Shown here in pieces: positions 7,186 through 12,012 of a DNA stretch of 12,012 nucleotides. Under the pieces are notes generated by a model. That model had not been told where the DNA came from. It did no database searches and worked only from the letters and a program-made list of their open reading frames with translations. The position numbers and the translations under genes are program-made. Position 1 is the stretch's first letter. Every line of letters starts with the position of its first letter. The stretch lies in contig CAKOGP040001988.1 of assembly GCA_933822405.4 (NCBI GenBank), forward strand, positions 1 through 12,012, given 5' to 3'. This DNA comes from Cylindrotheca closterium (taxonomy: Eukaryota; Bacillariophyta; Bacillariophyceae; Bacillariales; Bacillariaceae).

Positions 7186-7710
7186 TACGTATATCCATAT
7201 GTTCTTTGTCTCTGTAATTTATTTAGGAAAAACGCGCGCAGACATAGCACAGCTCAATTGTACGTGTGCTTATGTGCACTTCACATCTCTGCTGGCACGT
7301 GCATAACGAATCATCGCCCAAACAAACAACATAACAAACAACATCACAACAGGACAAATATCACATTTGCTATTCCATTCTTCGATCTGTGTGGTCTCAA
7401 TCCAGTTGGAAAATTGAACTCCTTTGTGGCTCTTCCCATCAGTAGTAATGGCATATCCAAATTCCTCAGAGACAGGCTCCTCCATTTACTTCCGCAAAGT
7501 CTAGCTTTTTACACTTATGTCTCTCATACTTCCATTGCGCGAAGTGACAAACAGTGTGTAGCTATGAAAGTTTTGATTTTGATGTTCCAATTCCTCGCCT
7601 TTTACTAGGTTGGAGTCTTGTTGCGGTGAAGTGCTATAAATGTCAGGACAGTCTACAGGTAGGATATCCACTGCTACCAATGGATCTATTCCATCCCATT
7701 GCAACTGGAG
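7186..7710 (-). pseudogene. Decayed pol region without a visible reverse transcriptase core
   Basis: Between the RNase H fragment and a possible protease-RT linker (LQWDGIDPLVAVDILP near 7657-7704, minus strand) there are about 520 bp, well short of the RT domain expected there. I see no xxDD catalytic motif in the minus frames. One frame at 7485-7270 contains FGYAITTDGKSHKGVQFSNW followed by a hydrophobic run; I do not recognise it. Plus-strand frames here look like antisense shadows. The simplest reading is an internal deletion removing most of RT. Confidence 0.4.
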
Positions 7711-7880
7711 TGCTAGTACGATGAAAAGACTGCTTTGGTGGAATCCCTTATCCTTTACCGCGGATCAACATCAACTTTGGCATACGAAAGACATTTCAAG
7801 TCAGCCGTCAAGTGTTTTTGAGAATACGACAACAAAGAAAGCTTTGATTGGACCGTGACTTGATCCTAGATCAATCAAAT
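7711..7880 (-). pseudogene. Possible retropepsin remnant
   Basis: On the minus strand LIDLGSSH is readable at about 7878-7855, similar to the D-S/T-G-A/S-S centre of retroviral-type aspartic proteases (the Asp-Leu-Gly replaces Asp-Ser/Thr-Gly). Following text continues only by changing frame (FFVV, then YSQKHLTADLKCLSYAKVD). It sits where a protease should be, upstream of the linker motif. The evidence is a single short motif plus position. Confidence 0.35.
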
Positions 7881-8440
7881 TCTTCCCTACAAACAAAACC
7901 ACCCATCTCTAATGAAGATGATGAAGACAACAACAACAATCCTCTACTACACACCACTACAGACCCTGACTTAAGTTATGGACATTTGAACTGCCTCCGG
8001 CCATCAGCAGCATCATCATGGTTGTCATCACCTGCAGAATCATCAGTTTTGTTTTGATCAAACTCCACACGCTCTCTATCAATTTTGTTCCACATGCTCT
8101 GTTTACTTTGTTTGCGCCTGACGGCAATCGATTTGTCCTATTGTCGTCATTATGATCTGCTATCAAATACATTACAGTCTCGTCTTCAAGATTGTCTGTG
8201 ATTGTCTGTCTGTTTCATTCAAGAACCCAAAGCAATACTAGCTATATGCATTTGTTGCATTCATCCGATAGTGGACAGAAACATGAAAACCAGCACACAA
8301 GTACCTTGCCATTGTAGTATCATTGATGGGCACAGTGTGATGAACGGTTTGTGGAAATTGATGGCTGTGTTTTGCAAGCCACCAAAACCATTATAGTAGG
8401 CTTACCACCTTTTTCGAGGACTGCATCCTCTTTCAATAGA
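7881..8440. other. No recognisable gene; possible gag-pol linker on the minus strand
   Basis: Minus-strand frames near 8172-7957 contain an acidic, Asp-rich stretch (GDDNHDDAADG) of the kind found between gag and protease, but no zinc knuckle or capsid motif is visible. Plus-strand frames are short and low-complexity (DEDNNNNP). From about 8180 to 8440 I see nothing beyond simple AT/GT-rich sequence. Confidence 0.3.
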
Positions 8441-9500
8441 TGTTGAGCAACTGTTGTTTCATAGTACTATGCAGGACTAGAAGTAAATTTGATATTGATC
8501 CACTAGTAAATAAGGACAATTATTTATAGTACCTAGTACTAGTAGCTAGCCATACTTATATTTAAGACCAGGAGTTGGACAACCGGATGGCTGGTGAGCC
8601 CAACGCATTGTACCCAGATGATTGTAATCTAGAAATATTGCATGATTACTACTTGTAGGCTAAGACATAAGAACATGAGTTGTAAGATTTCATGCTGCTG
8701 GGGCACTGGTAGGCTCGAATGTAGTACCAGAAGTGCATTTGATGTTAGTGCGCTAGTAGTACAAACGCATGATTCATATCTAGTAGTAGGCAAAGATATA
8801 GGAACAGATGTTTGACCAAAAGCAGATCCAAAAGTATGTCCTGACCACGGTAGTCTACTAGCTACTAGGTCCAGAGTTCTTGAGACCAGAAGTTGGACCA
8901 GCTGTTGATTCCAAGAAGTAAGTCTAGGTTATTTTACTAGTAAGAATTTATATTGGGCCATTGACTAGTAGGTTCATGTATAGGACAAGAACTTATGTTC
9001 GATGTTGGACGGCAAGTAACAGCTGCTGACGACACATGGCTAGTAGGCTACAATGGCCATGTAAAATCACTGTACCAGTATGTTGGACCAAGAAAAGTAG
9101 ATCCAAAAGTAGGTTCAGATCATGGTAATCTAGTAGTAAGATTTCATGTTGAGCCACTGGTACTAGCCTCACAAGTAGGACCGGAAGTACAGTTCAATAT
9201 TTGTTGATCAGAAAAGTACAAATGGATGACTCATATCTAGTAATGGGCTAAAGTGTATTTTTAAGAACGGATCATGTTTTACCAGAAGTCAATTTAAAAG
9301 TAGGTCCTGGTCATGGTAATCTAATAGGACCAGATATTGGGCCCTTAAATTGGAAGTACGCCAATGGTAGTTGGCTAGTTTCAGAAGCTAAGATGTATGA
9401 GCAGAGGTTTGACCCGCCAAGGGTAGATCAGGAAGTATGTTTCAATCTTGGTAATTTAGTACTAGACTTTGAGGTCGGGCAATGGGCGGTATCCAAGCTT
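8440..9500. repeat. Degenerate repeat zone with a duplication offset of about 455 bp
   Basis: Matching blocks recur at a near-constant offset: TAAGATTTCATG at 8683 and 9137 (454); ACCAGAAGTGCATTTG at about 8726 and ACCGGAAGTACAGTTC at about 9180 (454); ATGATTCATATCTAGTA at 8769 and ATGACTCATATCTAGTA at 9226 (457); CCAAAAGTATGTCC near 8828 against TTAAAAGTAGGTCC near 9294 (466). Shorter motifs (CTAGTAGTAGG, GGACCAGAAGT, GGTAATCTAGTA) also repeat inside each copy, and GATCCAAAAGTA occurs again at 9100. Several plus frames read Val-Gly-Pro-like strings (VGPRKVDPKVGSDHGN) but all are short and closed by stops. No intact gene is present. Confidence 0.6.
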
Positions 9501-10121
9501 CATACTAGTCAGTACTCAAAATATGGTCGATGTTGGTTGGCTAGAACACTGGGGCGATCTCTACTTAGATCAAGACAAGTCTATGGGCACCACGCACAAT
9601 GGCATTGGAAGACTAGGCTAATGTTGCTTTCATGCATGTCAGGTAGTGAGAGTAGGCAGCATAACATAATGGACCTGGATCGCTTTCTTCCTAGCAGCAG
9701 CTTGACCTTTCGGGCAACCAGATGCATATGCATGGATCCCATTTGCAGACGGACGCAGCAAAGGTTCAAGAAGGTGAACAATGCCTGGGGTCGGCTGCTA
9801 CTCAAAGTAGCTATAATCCAGAAGAACTTGCAGTAGCATCAACAATAAATGCTGGTTCCGCAGAATCAAAAATGGTGGTGATGACACATGAGGAAAAGAA
9901 AAGGAGGGTGGTAGAATTGCATTCCGCAGCAACAATGTTTTGTTGCAATGCTTCATTTTTTGCCGTACATTCTCAGGAAGAAATGCCTGAGAAAATGAGG
10001 TTTTTCCTGTTCGGGGTCTTAGAGGACAATAACAAATACAGCAGCATTGAGAGAGACATTAAGATAAGTCGTGGCCAAAGATTGCTATTGTTTTGGTTCA
10101 GGGAACAATCATAGTCCTGAC
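9501..10121 (+). other. Unrecognised stretch with a 130-codon ORF at 9722-10114
   Basis: An ATG at 9722 opens a 130-codon plus frame ending with TAG at 10112-10114. The product is mixed polar, with a basic helix-like EEKKRRVVELHSAA and a hydrophobic end (RLLLFWF). No domain is recognised, and an overlapping plus frame (9393-9836) is of similar length, so coding is doubtful. The ATG lies in a perfect 12-bp palindrome, ATGCATATGCAT (9722-9733). It could be part of the Helitron-related region to the right. Confidence 0.2.
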
Positions 10122-10922
10122 TTAATGGAAGAAGTAGTTTTGTGCAACGTGAGGCTTGTAGAAGCCATTTGCGGCTGCATCGCCCCATCCTGCAGCCACA
10201 TGGCTTCTCGCAAGTGATAGGGATTTGTTGCCAAAGTAAATGGTCATATCTTGCTGTTCTAGGATATTTGCCAATGTCATGTCTGGAAAGATCCGCTGTT
10301 CAAGAGCTTCCAGAATATCCTGAACGGTGACGTAACAGCTGAGCACTTGGATGTTTGGCAGCGTGATGTCCCCAGCGTACTCCAAAGGAGGAGGATAGCA
10401 GCATTTGATATGTGCGACAGATTGGAGCTTCTGCGCAACCTTTTCGACCCAAGTTTCAAGAATCTGCCCAGTCCACTGTCTTGCACGGAATCCCACTAGG
10501 CACGGCCATTCTCTTGTTGCTAAGCGTCCCATTCTGTTGCAATTCAGTGGCTGCATTGGATTGTTCTCGTTGCGTAGTTTAGCCACCATGTGCACATTAC
10601 AGTCTCTGCAGAAATGCTCCCACGCCCCTGGGTGATCCTGAAGAGCTTACAAGACATAATGGATGGGAGGCGAACAATCATCGTTCTTTGGTAGGTAGAA
10701 CATGATGATTGCAATGTGGGGCTGAATTCTGGCAGTCAAGATGCGATTGGGTGCAACTAGCTTGTCCTCACCGATCATTTTCACAGTCACCATTGGAAGG
10801 GACTCCTTCTTGTGTCCAGGGCACAGGAGACCCCAGCATTTGAACCAACTAAAGCAGGCAGGTGCATTGGAAATTCCGGACAAGACTGGTACTGGAACAA
10901 TATCCGTTGACCCATGGAAAGT
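10122..10922 (-). pseudogene. Unrecognised protein gene broken by a single in-frame TAA
   Basis: On the minus strand one frame runs from about 10922 to a TAA at 10122-10124, about 266 codons, interrupted only by TAA at 10647-10649. The first part reads FSWFKCWGLLCPGHKK and MVTVKMIGEDKLVAPNR; the second reads DHPGAWEHFCRDCNVHMVAKL, WPCLVGFRARQWTG and IFPDMTLANILEQQDM. CPGH and FCRDC look like metal-binding pairs, though no known finger is matched. The stop sits in VL*ALQ, so a CAA to TAA change would explain it. The sequence GTAAGCTCTTCAG spanning the stop resembles donor plus acceptor, but at 13 nt it is too short for an intron. A plus-strand frame overlaps at 10741-11037. No function is assigned. 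Confidence 0.35.
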
Positions 10923-11037
10923 TGTGTCACACTATATATCTGAACCGCAGGATTGTACACACCACTCGCATCCAGAATTTGTATCAGCCCATGCAGTAGG
11001 AGAAGAGACAATAGAACATACCCATTTTTATCCATGA

Positions 11038-12012
11038 TGCAGCAAGGCTTTGCAAAAAACTACATGCTACAAGTACTCAATTGCAAACGGAATAGATTTT
11101 GGCCACTACAACAGGCTCAAAGGTTTGACAGCATTGCACTTACATGAGCAGTTAATTGTATCAAAAAATAGGCTATATTCTACAACAATCAAAGTATTCC
11201 CAAATGGACAAGGCTTTCAACGAACACCTGGCAGGAATTCCATGAGAGGGAACCAAATTATTTTCTCTCATGATTCTGTTGAGAAGGTCAATCATGTTTT
11301 GGTTTCTAAGGAGGACCTTGGCGATATTACGAAGGTTCACTTCTACAATGAGAAAGGTAGAGACGATGCACTGGCTTTGAAAACTTACGGAACATCCAAG
11401 CTATACGATTGTAGCAGCGTACTGCAACAATTGTTTGCAGTCCTTGGCCGGTTGAGTCCATACTATAGCCATATCAGACAGGATACAATTGATAACATGG
11501 TTGAAAAAGTTGAGCAGAGTGTCAGGGAGAAGAAGGACAATCCAATATTCATCAGTGACAAGCAGAGTCTTCTGCATGAAAATCGTCTTGGCTCTGATGT
11601 TGGTGGTGTCCATCAGGTGGACTCCATGTCAGATAATTACCATGATTACATTGGAGGAGCATCGACATCACAAATTGAGGGTTCCAGCCATCCAAGTAGC
11701 AATGAGGATCTCCCTCTTAAGACGCATTATGTCAGCCCATCACCAGATACCTTGCTGCAAACGGAGAGCAACTGCAAGCAAGTTGAAAATGATGCTATTC
11801 AAAACATGATGAAAAGTGTTGATGAAAGCAGGACTGTGAGCCAGCATCAAATGGAGTCAGACGATGTTGTTCGGGGATGGTTTGAAGAACATGAATCAGA
11901 AGGAAGAGACAGGCATAACAACTCTTTTGTCATATCGCATTGATGCCAAGACCCAATCAATGAGTTCTTGCCAGATGATGACAATGCTGGCGTGTATCTT
12001 TCCATGGCTGTT
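11038..12012 (+). pseudogene. Helitron-type helicase polyprotein, DUF6570-like region (partial, with in-frame TGA)
   Basis: The frame opens after TGA at 11035-11037, reads 301 codons to TGA at 11941-11943, then continues in the same frame to the window end (INEFLPDDDNAGVYLSMAV). The first 160 residues match the pattern of DUF6570, common in Helitron-encoded PIF1-like helicase proteins: YSIANGIDFG, then LHLHEQLIVSKNRLYSTTIKV, MRGNQIIFSHD, and VLQQLFAVLGRLSPYYSHI. The remainder is polar and Ser-rich, as in the linker before the replication-initiator domain. Those catalytic domains would lie beyond the right edge. No start codon is visible (TTG at 11050 is unlikely), so the 5' end is lost or in an upstream exon. 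Helitron ends (5' TC, 3' CTRR with hairpin) were not found. Confidence 0.65.

Larger units (their letters stand above)
3922..7880 (-). mobile_element. Decayed Ty3/gypsy LTR retrotransposon split by a hydrolase-bearing block
   Basis: Protease remnant, linker, RNase H, H2C2 finger, integrase core, integrase C-terminal domain and a candidate 3' LTR follow one another on the minus strand in the order expected for Ty3/gypsy elements. No gag and no 5' LTR are recognisable, RT is missing, and several stops and frameshifts are present. About 1.25 kb with a dienelactone hydrolase gene lies between integrase core and C-terminal domain. The outer limits are approximate; the right limit could extend to about 8180. 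Confidence 0.7.

Noticed and set aside
7150..7608. 152-codon plus-strand ORF
   Set aside because: Antisense to the decayed gypsy pol region, starts where minus-strand pol motifs are readable, and has no recognisable domain.
10647..10659. 13-nt micro-intron (GTAAGCTCTTCAG) removing the TAA
   Set aside because: Too short for known spliceosomal introns, and 13 nt would shift the frame, while the same frame is open on both sides.
6600..11943. TGA reassigned to an amino acid in this organism
   Set aside because: The repeated TGA codons occur only in transposon remnants and an unrecognised region, alongside TAA stops and frameshifts; decay explains them.
1..12012. tRNA, rRNA or other structural RNA genes
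   Set aside because: No convincing tRNA box pair, rRNA core or snRNA-like segment was seen by eye; a covariance-model search would be decisive.

Overview
This is eukaryotic nuclear DNA, most likely from a diatom or another stramenopile alga. The window holds a spliceosomal-type 78-nt intron, decayed Ty3/gypsy and Helitron-type transposon proteins, and long stretches of degenerate repeats. Nothing looks bacterial: there are no operons or Shine-Dalgarno spacing. The lineage is an inference from overall style; no marker gene is present.

Layout. 1-660: intergenic, with a 32-bp tandem repeat array (258-475) that is split by a 67-bp inverted-repeat mini-element. 755-3751 (+): the one clearly intact host gene. 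An in-frame TGA seems to cut it in two, but that TGA lies inside a well-formed 78-nt intron (1711-1788). Splicing gives a 972-residue protein with a long basic disordered N-terminus, at least two double-stranded-RNA-binding domains and a C-terminal GNAT-like domain. 3763-3905: a foldback element just after its stop codon.

3922-7880 (-): a decayed Ty3/gypsy LTR retrotransposon. In its own reading direction (right to left) it shows a protease/linker remnant, an RNase H fragment, the H2C2 finger and integrase core, the integrase C-terminal domain and a candidate 3' LTR. No reverse transcriptase core is visible. The integrase has lost its catalytic glutamate (Val, at exact D-x35-E spacing) and the first zinc-ligand histidine. 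A roughly 1.25-kb block between integrase core and C-terminal domain carries a dienelactone-hydrolase-family gene (4702-5656, minus) with an intact Cys-Asp-His triad, a signal peptide and one apparent frameshift. An A11 tract downstream on its sense strand suggests, but does not prove, a retrocopy.

7880-8440: nothing recognisable apart from possible gag-pol linker. 8440-9500: a non-coding zone of degenerate repeats, including a duplication with an offset near 455 bp. 9500-10121: one unrecognised 130-codon ORF. 10122-10922 (-): an unrecognised long reading frame broken by a single TAA. 11038-12012 (+): a DUF6570-like piece of a Helitron helicase protein with an in-frame TGA, running off the window.

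The genes do not form a pathway. The picture is one host RNA-binding gene beside a nested transposon graveyard. The most notable points are the dsRBD plus GNAT-like architecture, its adjacent hairpin-forming element, and the hydrolase gene embedded in a dead integrase.
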